From an uncultured Solobacterium sp. (GTDB lineage Bacteria; Bacillota_I; Bacilli_A; Erysipelotrichales; Erysipelotrichaceae), in NCBI GenBank assembly GCA_900552125.1, contig URYK01000015.1:1-59579 (forward strand): DNA of 59,579 nucleotides, written 5' to 3'. The notes beneath the pieces were generated by a model, which was given only the letters and a program-made list of their open reading frames with translations, was not told the origin of the DNA and made no database searches. Positions 37,201 to 44,201 of this stretch are shown piece after piece. The translations under genes and the position numbers were made by a program. Every line of letters begins with the position of its first letter. Position 1 is the stretch's first letter.

Positions 37201-37902
37201 CATATAACAGATACTATCTTCTTTACTTTTGTCTAAAACACTCACATCATAAAATCCTGGATTTAAACCACACAATACATTTTGATATTCGTTATCTTCA
37301 CACAAAACAACGATTTGTTCATCATCTTCTGAACGTACACGTACACTATATTCTCCATGCATTGGTTTTGAAAGCTGTCCATTGCTTGTTCGCTGATACA
37401 GTTCTAAGCTTAATTCTGTTTCAGCCATTTGGACTGTGCTGTCTTCCTTCATAAAATAATCTTCCTTTTCTTCCCATCGATCATTCGATAATTCATGATG
37501 AATGATATGAATGGCGTGATGTGTCTGATTATCAAAATCAACACTCGCATATTCCTCATTAACTTTCTGCCCATCAACAATATAGCTTATTGACAACCCT
37601 TCACTAGATGTTAGCTGTTGTCCTTGATCATCTGTTTCCACAACCAAATATTCTGTTGGCTGTAAATCAAATATCGTGATAGTTCCTATACCTGTGGATG
37701 GATTAATTTCAACATCGAATTGACGACATTCATTTTGCGAGCGGCAGACCTTGATATGACGCATTCTCTTTGTAAATCCTGCTTCACCTGTCCGCATTCT
37801 TTCTTCGATTGTAATATCCATGCGATAATCACATGGCTGTACCGTTTCCAGAAGGCTGATAGGCAATAAGCGATGCAAGACGTTTCTTATGCGTTTGCTC
37901 AT
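31207..37902 (-). CDS. Giant tandem-repeat protein with prealbumin-like (SpaA/Cna-B-like) domains
   Basis: 2231 residues made of about 21 repeats of roughly 103 residues. Typical unit: G-S-L-x-I-x-K, D-x-x-G-x-L-x-x-P, F-x-V, L-x-x-x-N-(D/N)-(F/W), L-x-x-G-x-Y-x-I-x-E, Y-x-I-N-G and V-x-I-x-N near its end. This resembles prealbumin-like fold domains of pilins and Cna-B proteins, where Lys, Glu and Asn form isopeptide bonds; many units keep all three. The first unit (about 25-135) is diverged. There is no signal peptide, membrane segment or sortase motif. Cys is common in units 2-10 (N-D-F-C-I) and rare after. AAAGGAGG precedes the ATG, with a SigmaK-like promoter match upstream. Monocistronic. 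I infer a structural role, perhaps in a spore layer; a mis-targeted surface protein is less likely. Confidence 0.75.
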   Translation of the reverse strand: MSKRIRNVLHRLLPISLLETVQPCDYRMDITIEERMRTGEAGFTKRMRHIKVCRSQNECRQFDVEINPSTGIGTITIFDLQPTEYLVVETDDQGQQLTSSEGLSISYIVDGQKVNEEYASVDFDNQTHHAIHIIHHELSNDRWEEKEDYFMKEDSTVQMAETELSLELYQRTSNGQLSKPMHGEYSVRVRSEDDEQIVVLCEDNEYQNVLCGLNPGFYDVSVLDKSKEDSICYMVNGRKEQWYAHVEIMEGCRSSVVMLEEIQFEECDVFSPLRICAYVRDCNGCIQKPNEDMQFQVMVCGCGKQEVFNLNANNNFCVDIANICKGEYCIEDVSCNDDFTTSYIINDGKERTSACVQLQDDDSYCISIIHEERNAGALRVSKYLRNDCGELIRPNKDQCFHVTLRSFFSKQCFELHAENDWTILIDNLRFGSYEIKEDSCDEEYQVTYQLNHGKEMKSGRFIIDNCKEHEVRIINRVVKQNCGILKIDKFEETRGKQWVKPASHKEFEVYVESSDFRGVYTLKASNNFCVLLEGLEENEYRIYEKDAYGQEVSYFVNQKQMHDAIVCMDQNNQEVCILNHFTHSGMLKLNAKILTCEEVLQYPSRNMVIDVLIEGRDVSEQVSLHAQNNWCVVLDHLDPGHYRIIQKDNFGYKIHYRIQGQDRSFGNVELTQNDVEVFIINEETNCSGSVFVTKYVEDAYGNLEMPNLQDEFRFLLQGQSIKQTYKLCARNDFCIYFDDLSEGQYEITELDSNCHVTYHIQGKPSERGCFTLAQKDVYVDIVNLSKENSCVVVEKRIQQGNQFVMPPNDACFKFLLKGKGCHEIYELHAGNDFCISFNHLKNQHYEVKELNSNRVIYDVNGEEMDSAYFLYDGSFKQIKILNLEERYGCMMLEAKVKDDCGNLGVPHMSQSFGVMITSDTFYKQVELNSQNDFCIRLYDLPQGHYEIQSRDEQDMTVSWLINGMPYSKAVADIQDEDVCVTMIQTPKGNGSIHFTAQFEENSQRRDPLEDEEVKIEVTNKQNTEIICLHDQNDFTYDLCDLLAGSYVLQGVGQTLRFEIEDCVFENDVCVELKDECIHVRAVVVQEAKGSITIRKYMEDQYGQQSLPDKDNSYTIRLYKDKEYQEVVLDHQNDWCVHLQNQLPGKYEICEMNDYDVRYQINDEEPREHGSFELMQDHVEVRVLNAYDAMAQLHLYADMVSGEEIQQMDDTQKFEIDIIGNRIQRTLLFNKNNRWHVMEELPFGDYEIKQSNQEQQVSYYTGNHEPASSSFTLRHDLHMRMLYQKPKQKGSILLSAYLKKQSCDCLKQPEKDVELVMHIRGDNYHQTVALNEENNWKKHVTSLPFGNYEITNQDKEVSFIINGKQETMHGHVRIEDDTAQVIVLYEKEHQEKGCIEICRLVQDEQGNYHQPTDEEGYWVSIKGESDTSRVLLNKANQFHASVVNLRDGWYEIAEENERTSSHYVVNNASAKERGMVQVLKNVNTINIVSQQENRGSIVLHHYLEDEQGLWKKAMQGEYRIHISSIGYNEVVMLTPENKYSAVISNLRDGMYVIDALDEEDTYIIDGGSQVDCAIVHIQDSMHQVQILGRANQEAQREESTGQGKIQLHAFIRNKGELQEPKASDVWQMHISRPGYNEVFTLDQSNQFSCMIDNLLDGYYVIDEVTKENACKYCINQGSEVDWAVIQIKQDTHQVQVILEEESALGSLTIRKQVRKKDGTLTVPEDSSQSHIHISRPDYQNTCVLQKENNWQAVFHNIEDGWYAVHEENNSNVTYCINQGSEVAYGNIHVDHNDNEVLIIQNDCETRGSITLMKHLKNNNGELTTPENERFIVDVESDDMHTSVVLQDRNNFKTTLHDLENGTYRISEQGSDYEVTYHIDDGEETSSASVDVSNNHHDVHMINGTKMQYGSLRITKYSKQADGTLITPADGDRYRIEVYNMDVTRVIELNGRNNFQYEFNDLPNGTYRVREISDAQYISTYRINGGEEVSQAVVEMDENAENTVDILNELQVNQNTIEVFKYVLDMNGNYVPPQSEEVFSFRISGNGFDEVYELRQDNEWHQSLTTYPSGTYRIEELSSQNKIQYLVNSPELMDEAVFKISAGMTVVVGIINVLGNVENGQIVLGKLMKDAFGNLRKPDIRNSYIVQVISPSFEQSVALDKDNDFSYTLTNLPYGRYTFHETSGEMNPTFIVNGEESTQGILDINSGRRNTVEVVNPIVASSASAGSVKIIID

Positions 37903-37947
37903 CTTTATCCTCCTTTTTCATATAAGCGATTCATTTCTTATACATTC

Positions 37948-37974
37948 TAGTATATGAGCCTACATCAGATTTGT
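37948..37974 (-). promoter_or_regulatory. SigmaK-like promoter match ahead of the giant gene
   Basis: On the minus strand AC (37973-37974), 16 bases, then CATATACTA (37948-37956) fits the published B. subtilis SigmaK pattern (AC, 16-17 bases, CATAnnnTA). It also carries TATACT, a fair sigma-A -10, but the hexamer at 17 bases is a poor -35. Start codon lies about 45 bases downstream. Confidence 0.35.
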
Positions 37975-38006
37975 TCTACAAGAAAAGAAAGAATGTTTAC
38001 CAATAC

Positions 38007-38031
38007 AAAAAAACCGTTAATTTAATAACGG
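38007..38031 (-). terminator. Terminator after the 44-residue gene
   Basis: CCGTTA and TAACGG pair around ATTTAA, with seven T following on the minus strand. The stem includes the stop codon of the small gene. Confidence 0.85.
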
Positions 38032-38151
38032 CTCTAAACGAATCATCATATAAGGCTCCCCCTCTTTGCGTACCATGTGAATTCGCATAATAATATACGT
38101 ATTTTCACTATGAAGCGTAAGAATCATTGGGCTTTGATATTCAATATACAT
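38017..38151 (-). CDS. Small 44-residue protein, unknown function
   Basis: A short open frame with AAGGTG five bases before the ATG, ending in a terminator stem. The protein opens MYIEYQSPMILTLHS and continues with YIIMRIHMVRKEGEPYMMIRLEPLLN; Met-rich, slightly basic, beta-prone, no membrane segment. It lies 35 bases after the membrane protein gene in the same direction, forming the last gene of that unit. I recognise no family. Its real ribosome site and placement between a gene and a terminator argue that it is translated. Confidence 0.6.
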   Translation of the reverse strand: MYIEYQSPMILTLHSENTYIIMRIHMVRKEGEPYMMIRLEPLLN

Positions 38152-38186
38152 TTGATCACCTTACTTTATTATATGAATTTTACTTC

Positions 38187-38993
38187 TTATACGTGAACAT
38201 CATCATCAAAAATACAAACCATGAACATATAATAATAAATTAAGATAAAACTCATCACCAACCCATAACAAAGCGCAAGAATAAAAGGTGCAATCAGCTG
38301 ACTATTCCCAGAAAGAGAAAGTCCTAATTCTAAAGCATCAGTCAAAGGGTTACTGCGTACCATGATATCCATAACAGCAGTGCTTGGTGAGAAGAGATAT
38401 CCATATTGAAAAAATGCTTCCATGGCAAAGTTATAAATAACTGCGACTAACAGCAGTACCAGCATACTGTAGAAAACAGAACGATAATGATGAATAATTT
38501 TCATCACTGCATCTTTTAAAATCACAAGGGGATTTCTAGCTCCATCATAAATCGCAAAACATGCGAATACCTGTACAGGAATATAAAACATCATTAGGAT
38601 CAGCATAATAGGAGTCATCACAACATTTGCCTGCTTCATACCCATCATCATAAACTGAAAAGATAGAAAGCTGCTACCTGCCAATAAAATAAATAATATC
38701 GTCTGCACTCCAAAAATTGGAATTAAATATTGTTTCATTTTTAGATCTGATGAATCTTTACGCTTGGTACGAATAAACTGAAACATTACGATCATGTACA
38801 CATAAGCACTAATCATAATTAACAGGTAATGAAACACATACCAGGCTATACGATCTCCACTACGCCCTGCAAAATAGATAACTGTCTGATATAGTGAACA
38901 ATATAGAAAACTTAATAAGGCGAGCATTAAAAATAAACTCCACTTGCTTTCTTTTATATGTGTATACGATAAAAATTCTTTCCATGTTTTCAT
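38187..38993 (-). CDS. Multi-pass membrane protein, unknown function
   Basis: 268 residues with about six membrane segments and a cytoplasmic N-terminus (MKTWKEFLSYTHIKESKW). It shares its layout and short stretches (FQFIRTKRK against FQFIKRVRN in the upstream gene, then a long hydrophobic block and FAIYD/YRVYD) with its neighbour, so the two are probably diverged paralogues acting together. Similar to small DUF-type membrane proteins, no named domain recognised. AGGAG lies ten bases before the ATG at 38993; the frame opens with GTG at 39002 over that site. Ends IYYYMFMVCIFDDDVHV. Confidence 0.65.
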   Translation of the reverse strand: MKTWKEFLSYTHIKESKWSLFLMLALLSFLYCSLYQTVIYFAGRSGDRIAWYVFHYLLIMISAYVYMIVMFQFIRTKRKDSSDLKMKQYLIPIFGVQTILFILLAGSSFLSFQFMMMGMKQANVVMTPIMLILMMFYIPVQVFACFAIYDGARNPLVILKDAVMKIIHHYRSVFYSMLVLLLVAVIYNFAMEAFFQYGYLFSPSTAVMDIMVRSNPLTDALELGLSLSGNSQLIAPFILALCYGLVMSFILIYYYMFMVCIFDDDVHV

Positions 38994-39010
38994 AATATTC
39001 ACTCTCCTAT

Positions 39011-39775
39011 CTATTTTACATCCTCATATATATCTGCTGTTAATAGATATAGCGGCACTAACAAATAAAACTGTACAATATAGTATAAAATATAAATACC
39101 GATTACGCTTAATGTTGCCTGTGGGTAAACTATTATCTTTGAGAATACCTGTGTCATACTAGTAACACCACTACCTAGAAATGTCGGTATGATCACAATT
39201 AGAATGGCTAATTGTGCCAAAACAAACCATGCCATATAAAGTAAAGATCCTCTTAATAGGATTTTAATATGATCCTTCATCAGATAAAAGTTATCCGCAA
39301 TTAAAACCTTAATACTTGTTTCATGATCATAAACACGATATGCAATCAATGAATTCCATAATATACATAGAATATTAATGATACTAACCGCAATATAAAA
39401 CAATAACGGGAAAAAAGCTAAGAACGCACATAGTGTGGTTGTGACCATTTGAATTGCACTTAATACAATACCTGAAATCAGTAAAGCCCCTATACTAGAA
39501 GCACTTAACTTCAAATCCTGTTTATGAAAGGTTTCATTTCTTACACGTTTGATAAACTGGAATAATACTACATAATTTACCAATGAACAAAATAGGGAAA
39601 AAATAAAATCTACTAATACAAATAGCATAGAGCTTGAACCAAATAGAAATTGAAGGCCATAAGAACATCCTGATATGATAATACTTGTGATAAAAAGTAC
39701 CAAAAACAAGGACATTCGATGACCTTGCAGCTGTGACTGTATCTGTTCTTTATATTGAATATATGTTTTACTCAT
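39011..39775 (-). CDS. Multi-pass membrane protein, paralogue of the next gene
   Basis: 254 residues with about six membrane segments; N-terminus SKTYIQYKEQIQSQLQGHRMS is cytoplasmic. Pattern similar to the downstream neighbour (see there), with a gap of 17 bases between stop and the next ATG. The predicted topology suggests a membrane complex, but no transport motif, catalytic residue or known family is visible. Confidence 0.65.
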   Translation of the reverse strand: MSKTYIQYKEQIQSQLQGHRMSLFLVLFITSIIISGCSYGLQFLFGSSSMLFVLVDFIFSLFCSLVNYVVLFQFIKRVRNETFHKQDLKLSASSIGALLISGIVLSAIQMVTTTLCAFLAFFPLLFYIAVSIINILCILWNSLIAYRVYDHETSIKVLIADNFYLMKDHIKILLRGSLLYMAWFVLAQLAILIVIIPTFLGSGVTSMTQVFSKIIVYPQATLSVIGIYILYYIVQFYLLVPLYLLTADIYEDVK

Positions 39776-39837
39776 AGTGTTTCCTCTCTTATCTTATAGG
39801 GAATATTATAGAAAAAAGTGATAGAAAAAGCAACACA

Positions 39838-40299
39838 CTACAATGCATGCTGCTTATTTGTCGATGATTCTTGAGAAAAAGGTGCATATTTCGCAAAGTA
39901 TTTCTTCACTTTCTTAGCCGATACGCATTTTAACGAGATACATTGACGATTTCGTAATTCAATATTTAAAACATCTAAATCAAAACGACTACTCACAATG
40001 TTCCATGAAGTGATATCTTCCCAAAATAGAATAAAACATTCTTCATTCCCATTATTAAGATAAAACACTGCATAGTCTTCATAAAATTCAACCAATGTAA
40101 CATTTTTGATAAACAACAGACAGTATAGGAATAAGAAACTAATAACAATGCCTATTAAATAAAAACTTGTGAATAAAAGCATGATTCCTACTAATAAGAA
40201 AACAATTAAAACCAAATATGGCTTCGCATTGATTTTGTCAATCTTTTTACTGCCGGTGGGTAAATTTCTGATTTTTAGTACCTTACTTTTTACATTCAC
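39838..40299 (-). CDS. Membrane protein with PH-like C-terminal part
   Basis: 153 residues, probable GTG start with AAGGTG eight bases upstream. Two close membrane segments (about 28-64) are followed by a beta-rich soluble part (VEFYEDYAVFYLNNGNEECFILFWEDITSWNIV) that resembles short bacterial PH-like domains in its WEDI turn. Lies 62 bases upstream of the membrane pair in the same direction. Function unknown. Confidence 0.55.
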   Translation of the reverse strand: MNVKSKVLKIRNLPTGSKKIDKINAKPYLVLIVFLLVGIMLLFTSFYLIGIVISFLFLYCLLFIKNVTLVEFYEDYAVFYLNNGNEECFILFWEDITSWNIVSSRFDLDVLNIELRNRQCISLKCVSAKKVKKYFAKYAPFSQESSTNKQHAL

Positions 40300-40447
40300 G
40301 CGTCCAACACCTTCTTACTAAATTCCATTATAAAGGAAATAATCGGAATATCAATACAATCACATAATTCCACTTATTTCTTATATATATTTCGCACAAT
40401 TCCATGTATAATAAATCTATAAGTCGCTTTAGAAAGGAAGTATGTTT

Positions 40448-41323
40448 ATGATTGAAATTCTTTCAGATATCAATACATGGGGTGAAGGAACCTTGTTTAA
40501 ATTCGGCTTCTTAGAAAGTATATTCTACATGCTGTTATTTCTTATTCTCGCATTTATTTTATATCGTATCATACGTCGCTGGATCAGAAAAAAAGCATTC
40601 GCAAATACATTATTCATTATTAGAATTGTGAAAATATCATTATCTGTAATTGCAGGCTATGGCTGTCTATCTTTATTAACACCATTTGATAGTGTCCTCA
40701 GTAAGATATGGGGAAGTGCCGGAATCATTGCCGTAGTTGTTGGTTTAGCTGCACAGGAATCCATGGGTAATTTTGTCAATGGATTATTAATATCAACATT
40801 CAAGCCTTTTAAAATCGGAGATTTAGTAAAAGTAGATAATGGAGAATATGAAGGATATGTTGTAGATATCTCATTACGAGATACAGTCATTCAGACATAT
40901 GAAAACACAAAAATTATTATTCCTAACAGTACCATGAATAAGTCGGTATTAGAAAATGTCAGTGAAACAGATCAGACAAAAGGAAACTTTCTAACATTAG
41001 ATATCTCCTATGAAAGTGATTTGGATTTAGCTATGCAGATCATAAAGGAAGAAGTAGTAAAACATCCATCTTTCCTTGATCCACGAAGCGAAGAGGAAAT
41101 CAAAAATAATGTAGAACCCGTTGTCGTCCGTTTAACATCCTTTAATGAATCCAGTATGACACTACGAACTACCATCTACTCACGCACCAATGCAGAGGGG
41201 TTTGCGATGTTATCAGACTTAAGAATTGCGATCAAAAAGCGATTTGATAAAGAAGGTATAGAATTTCCTTATCCACATCGCACTATTACGTATAAAAATC
41301 CCGAAGAACGTATACAAAAATAA
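40448..41323 (+). CDS. Small-conductance mechanosensitive channel (MscS family)
   Basis: Releases solutes under osmotic downshock. About three membrane segments, of which the last (GSAGIIAVVVGLAAQESMGNFVNGLLI) is the pore helix with the Gly/Ala pattern, then the beta domain (FKIGDLVKVDNGEYEGYVVDISLRDTVI) and IIPNSTMNKSV with a C-terminal alpha/beta part ending near EFPYPHRTI. 291 residues, close to E. coli MscS. AAGGA at good spacing selects the second ATG at 40448. A TATAAT at 40407 is a plausible -10. Confidence 0.92.
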   Translation: MIEILSDINTWGEGTLFKFGFLESIFYMLLFLILAFILYRIIRRWIRKKAFANTLFIIRIVKISLSVIAGYGCLSLLTPFDSVLSKIWGSAGIIAVVVGLAAQESMGNFVNGLLISTFKPFKIGDLVKVDNGEYEGYVVDISLRDTVIQTYENTKIIIPNSTMNKSVLENVSETDQTKGNFLTLDISYESDLDLAMQIIKEEVVKHPSFLDPRSEEEIKNNVEPVVVRLTSFNESSMTLRTTIYSRTNAEGFAMLSDLRIAIKKRFDKEGIEFPYPHRTITYKNPEERIQK

Positions 41324-41358
41324 CAGTGATGAATCCTATTTTTCATCACTGTCTTTTT
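41324..41358. terminator. Bidirectional terminator between mscS and the helicase
   Basis: CAGTGATGA and TCATCACTG form a stem just after the channel stop, followed by CTTTTTG on the plus side and preceded by an A-poor stretch. It serves the channel and lies six bases from the convergent helicase stop. Confidence 0.75.
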
Positions 41359-41363
41359 GTCTA

Positions 41364-43076
41364 TTAGCTTCTTACCTTTTTAGTTTTTCTTACACTTTTT
41401 TCATGGTTTCGAGAACGTCCTCTTCTTCCCTGTGCTTCCTGTTTCGGTTTACGACTAGAACTTTTTGAAGAAGAGCGTGTATTTTTCTTACGTTTAGGCG
41501 CACTGTCAATTTCAACCATAACTTCTACACCACGAATATGACTACGCTGCATACTGTTTAGGACAGAATCAACTTTTCCTGCCTCTACATCTACTAATGT
41601 AAATTCTTTACGGACATCAATACGACCTATTGCTTTCCCGTTTAAGCCAGTTTCTTCAATGATTGCGGCAACGATATTACCAGGCTGTACCCCATCTTTT
41701 CTTCCTACACTGAATTTTAATGTAATGCAGTCAAATGCAGAAGCATAACGCTGCATATCTTCATCAGCTTCAATATCAATGATTTCATTTTTATAAGTCA
41801 TAGAAATTAATGCCGAAATGATATTTTCTAACGCAATTCCTTCCGCCATCAATTCATTCGCAATTTCCATGCTTTCTTCAGTAATACCTTCATTACAAGC
41901 TTCTTTTACCTTTGTCACAAACGCATTGCGGTTTGCTTCCATCAATTGTTTGCTGGTTGGTAAAGCATGACGTGTAATGTTTGTTTTCGTATATCGAATG
42001 ATATCACGAATACCGGCTCTTTGTTTACCACCACTGACTAATGTGATTGCTAAACCTTTCTTACCTGCACGACCTGTACGACCAACACGGTGTATGTAAT
42101 ATTCATTATCCTGTGGAATATCAAAATTAACTACTAGGTCAATATCATCCACATCAATACCACGTGCCGCAACATCTGTCGCAATTAAAATAGGATAATT
42201 CCCGCTACGGAACTGCTCCATTACACGTGAACGGAATTCCTGTTTCATATCTCCATGTAAAGAGATTGCCTTGATATCGTGTTTGTTCAGCTCATCGCAT
42301 AATTCATCTACCATTTTCTTTGTATTACAGAAAATCATACATAAATCAGGATCATAATGATTCAGCAGTACACGTAAAGCATTTGCTTTTTTCCCGCGTG
42401 GTGCTTCATAGTAAATCTGTTCTACAGTATCAATCGTACGCTGTGCCGATTTGATTTCTACACGCACTGGATCTTTCTGGAATTGTTTTGTAATACGTAA
42501 GATTTCTTCTGGCCAAGTAGCTGAGAACAGAATCGTCTGATGTTCTTTATCTTTTGGCATCATGGATAATATCTCTTCGATATCTTCCTTAAAGCCCATA
42601 TTCAGCATCTCATCTGCTTCATCAAGAATAATCATATTCATATCGTTTAATTTCAAAGTACGACGATTTAAATGATCCATGATACGTCCTGGTGTACCAA
42701 CAATGATACCGCATCCTCGTTTCAATAATTGAATCTGACGCTCGATTGGCTGACCACCATAAATAGGGACGATTTTTACTCCTTCTTTATATTTAGAGAA
42801 TTTACGCAGTTCCATCGCAACCTGTGTAACTAACTCTCTTGTTGGACATATTATCAAAGCATTCGGATTTTTAGATCCCGGATTTACCATCTCAATGGCT
42901 GGGATACCGAAAGCTGCCGTTTTACCTGTTCCTGTATTTGATCGACCCAACACATCTTTTCCCTCTAAAATCTTAGGAATAGCCTGTGATTGTATATCGG
43001 TAGCTTGTTCGTATCCTATTTCCTCAACAGCTTTTAATACCTCGCTGCTTAATTGTAATTCATTAAATTTTGTCAT
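41364..43076 (-). CDS. DEAD-box ATP-dependent RNA helicase (CshA/DeaD-like)
   Basis: 570 residues. Motifs in order: Q motif (GYEQATDIQSQAIP), Walker A SNTGTGKT, PTRELVTQVA, DEAD, SAT, FCNTKKMVDEL, ATDVAARGIDVDDI and HRVGRTGR. The C-terminal third holds a DbpA-type RNA-binding domain (about 460-535) and a basic Ser/Arg/Lys-rich tail. Such helicases work in ribosome assembly, RNA decay and cold adaptation. AGAGGT precedes the ATG. The nearly 180-residue basic extension suits CshA or DeaD rather than RhlE; the exact orthologue is not certain. Confidence 0.93.
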   Translation of the reverse strand: MTKFNELQLSSEVLKAVEEIGYEQATDIQSQAIPKILEGKDVLGRSNTGTGKTAAFGIPAIEMVNPGSKNPNALIICPTRELVTQVAMELRKFSKYKEGVKIVPIYGGQPIERQIQLLKRGCGIIVGTPGRIMDHLNRRTLKLNDMNMIILDEADEMLNMGFKEDIEEILSMMPKDKEHQTILFSATWPEEILRITKQFQKDPVRVEIKSAQRTIDTVEQIYYEAPRGKKANALRVLLNHYDPDLCMIFCNTKKMVDELCDELNKHDIKAISLHGDMKQEFRSRVMEQFRSGNYPILIATDVAARGIDVDDIDLVVNFDIPQDNEYYIHRVGRTGRAGKKGLAITLVSGGKQRAGIRDIIRYTKTNITRHALPTSKQLMEANRNAFVTKVKEACNEGITEESMEIANELMAEGIALENIISALISMTYKNEIIDIEADEDMQRYASAFDCITLKFSVGRKDGVQPGNIVAAIIEETGLNGKAIGRIDVRKEFTLVDVEAGKVDSVLNSMQRSHIRGVEVMVEIDSAPKRKKNTRSSSKSSSRKPKQEAQGRRGRSRNHEKSVRKTKKVRS

Positions 43077-43410
43077 TGTTACCTCTTTCCATCATTAGAA
43101 GTCTAAAACTTGTAATAACTTACTAAGTTTACCACACGAAACATTATCCGTCAATTTATATTTACAAATCCTGCTCTTTTAGTATGTTTTTTGTATTTTT
43201 ATAGTTCAAAGCAGATTAGATTTTGTATCGAATTATAAATTCTATTACTAAAAACCTTAATTATATAGTTATATGATTTCATATATTGTATACTAATAAT
43301 ATATAACTCTTCCCTCTCATATAATTGATTGTTACAAGGTAGTAGAGAAATAAGAATTTCTATTTAGCCAATTAACTTATAAATAATATAAAATAGGAGG
43401 TTTTTCAATC
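43077..43410. other. Divergent intergenic region helicase/methyltransferase
   Basis: 334 bases, AT-rich, between two divergent genes. It must hold both promoters, but I find no strong -35/-10 pair, no RNA gene and no dyad of note. Confidence 0.45.
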
Positions 43411-44151
43411 ATGAGCAAGCAAAACATTTATGATAATGAAATCTTTTTCGAACAATATAAAAACATTAGAAAACACGAAGCAAATGCTAATAATTTATTC
43501 GAAAAGCCTGCTTTGTTTTCCTTATTACCTGATTTACATGGGAAAACAATCCTTGATTTAGGTTGTGGCTACGGTGAACATTGCATGCATTATATAAAAA
43601 ATGGTGCTGAGAAAGTCGTAGGAATTGATATTTCTGAGAAAATGCTTGAAGTCGCAAGAACAGAATATGCTAATCCAAATATCACCTATATTCATATGCC
43701 TATGGAAGATATCTTAAAGATAGGTGGAAAATACGATATTATCGTTAGTTCTCTAGCTATTCATTATGTAAAAGATTTTAAAGCATTAGTACAAAACGTT
43801 TATGAATTATTAAATGATAAAGGGTTATTTATTTTTTCTCAGGAAAATCCAATAAACACATGTTTTTCAACAGGTAATCGATGGACAAAAGATGAAAAAG
43901 GAAATAAGCTTTATGCCAATCTTTCTAATTATGGAATAGAAGGTGAACGCAAATCCACATGGTTTGTGGATGGTGTTGAAAAATATCATCGAACCTTCTC
44001 AACTATTATCAACACTTTGACAGAAACAGGATTTAGTATTGTAAAAATGTTAGAACCATTACCAACAGAAGAAATATTAAAACAATATCCTGAATACAAA
44101 GATCTATATCACAGACCTGACTTTCTCTTATTGAAACTGAAAAAGAATTAA
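43411..44151 (+). CDS. Class I SAM-dependent methyltransferase
   Basis: 246 residues, single domain. Motif I is ILDLGCGYGEHCMHY, followed by VVGIDISEKMLEVA, IVSSLAIHYVKD and KGLFIFSQENP. Small-molecule methyltransferase of the UbiE/BioC group type; the substrate is unknown. The late WFVDGVEKYHRTFSTIINTL with EPLPTEEILKQYPEYKD is common in Firmicute members annotated only as methyltransferase. AGGAGG ahead of the ATG; stands alone. Confidence 0.88.
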   Translation: MSKQNIYDNEIFFEQYKNIRKHEANANNLFEKPALFSLLPDLHGKTILDLGCGYGEHCMHYIKNGAEKVVGIDISEKMLEVARTEYANPNITYIHMPMEDILKIGGKYDIIVSSLAIHYVKDFKALVQNVYELLNDKGLFIFSQENPINTCFSTGNRWTKDEKGNKLYANLSNYGIEGERKSTWFVDGVEKYHRTFSTIINTLTETGFSIVKMLEPLPTEEILKQYPEYKDLYHRPDFLLLKLKKN

Positions 44152-44160
44152 AATACATAT

Positions 44161-44198
44161 AAAAAGCATAGACTCTCAAATTGAAGCTATGCTTTTTA
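44161..44198. terminator. Bidirectional terminator
   Basis: AAAAAGCATAG and CTATGCTTTTT form a near-perfect stem between convergent genes (methyltransferase stop at 44151, ATPase stop at 44202). Confidence 0.85.
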
Positions 44199-44201
44199 CT
44201 A

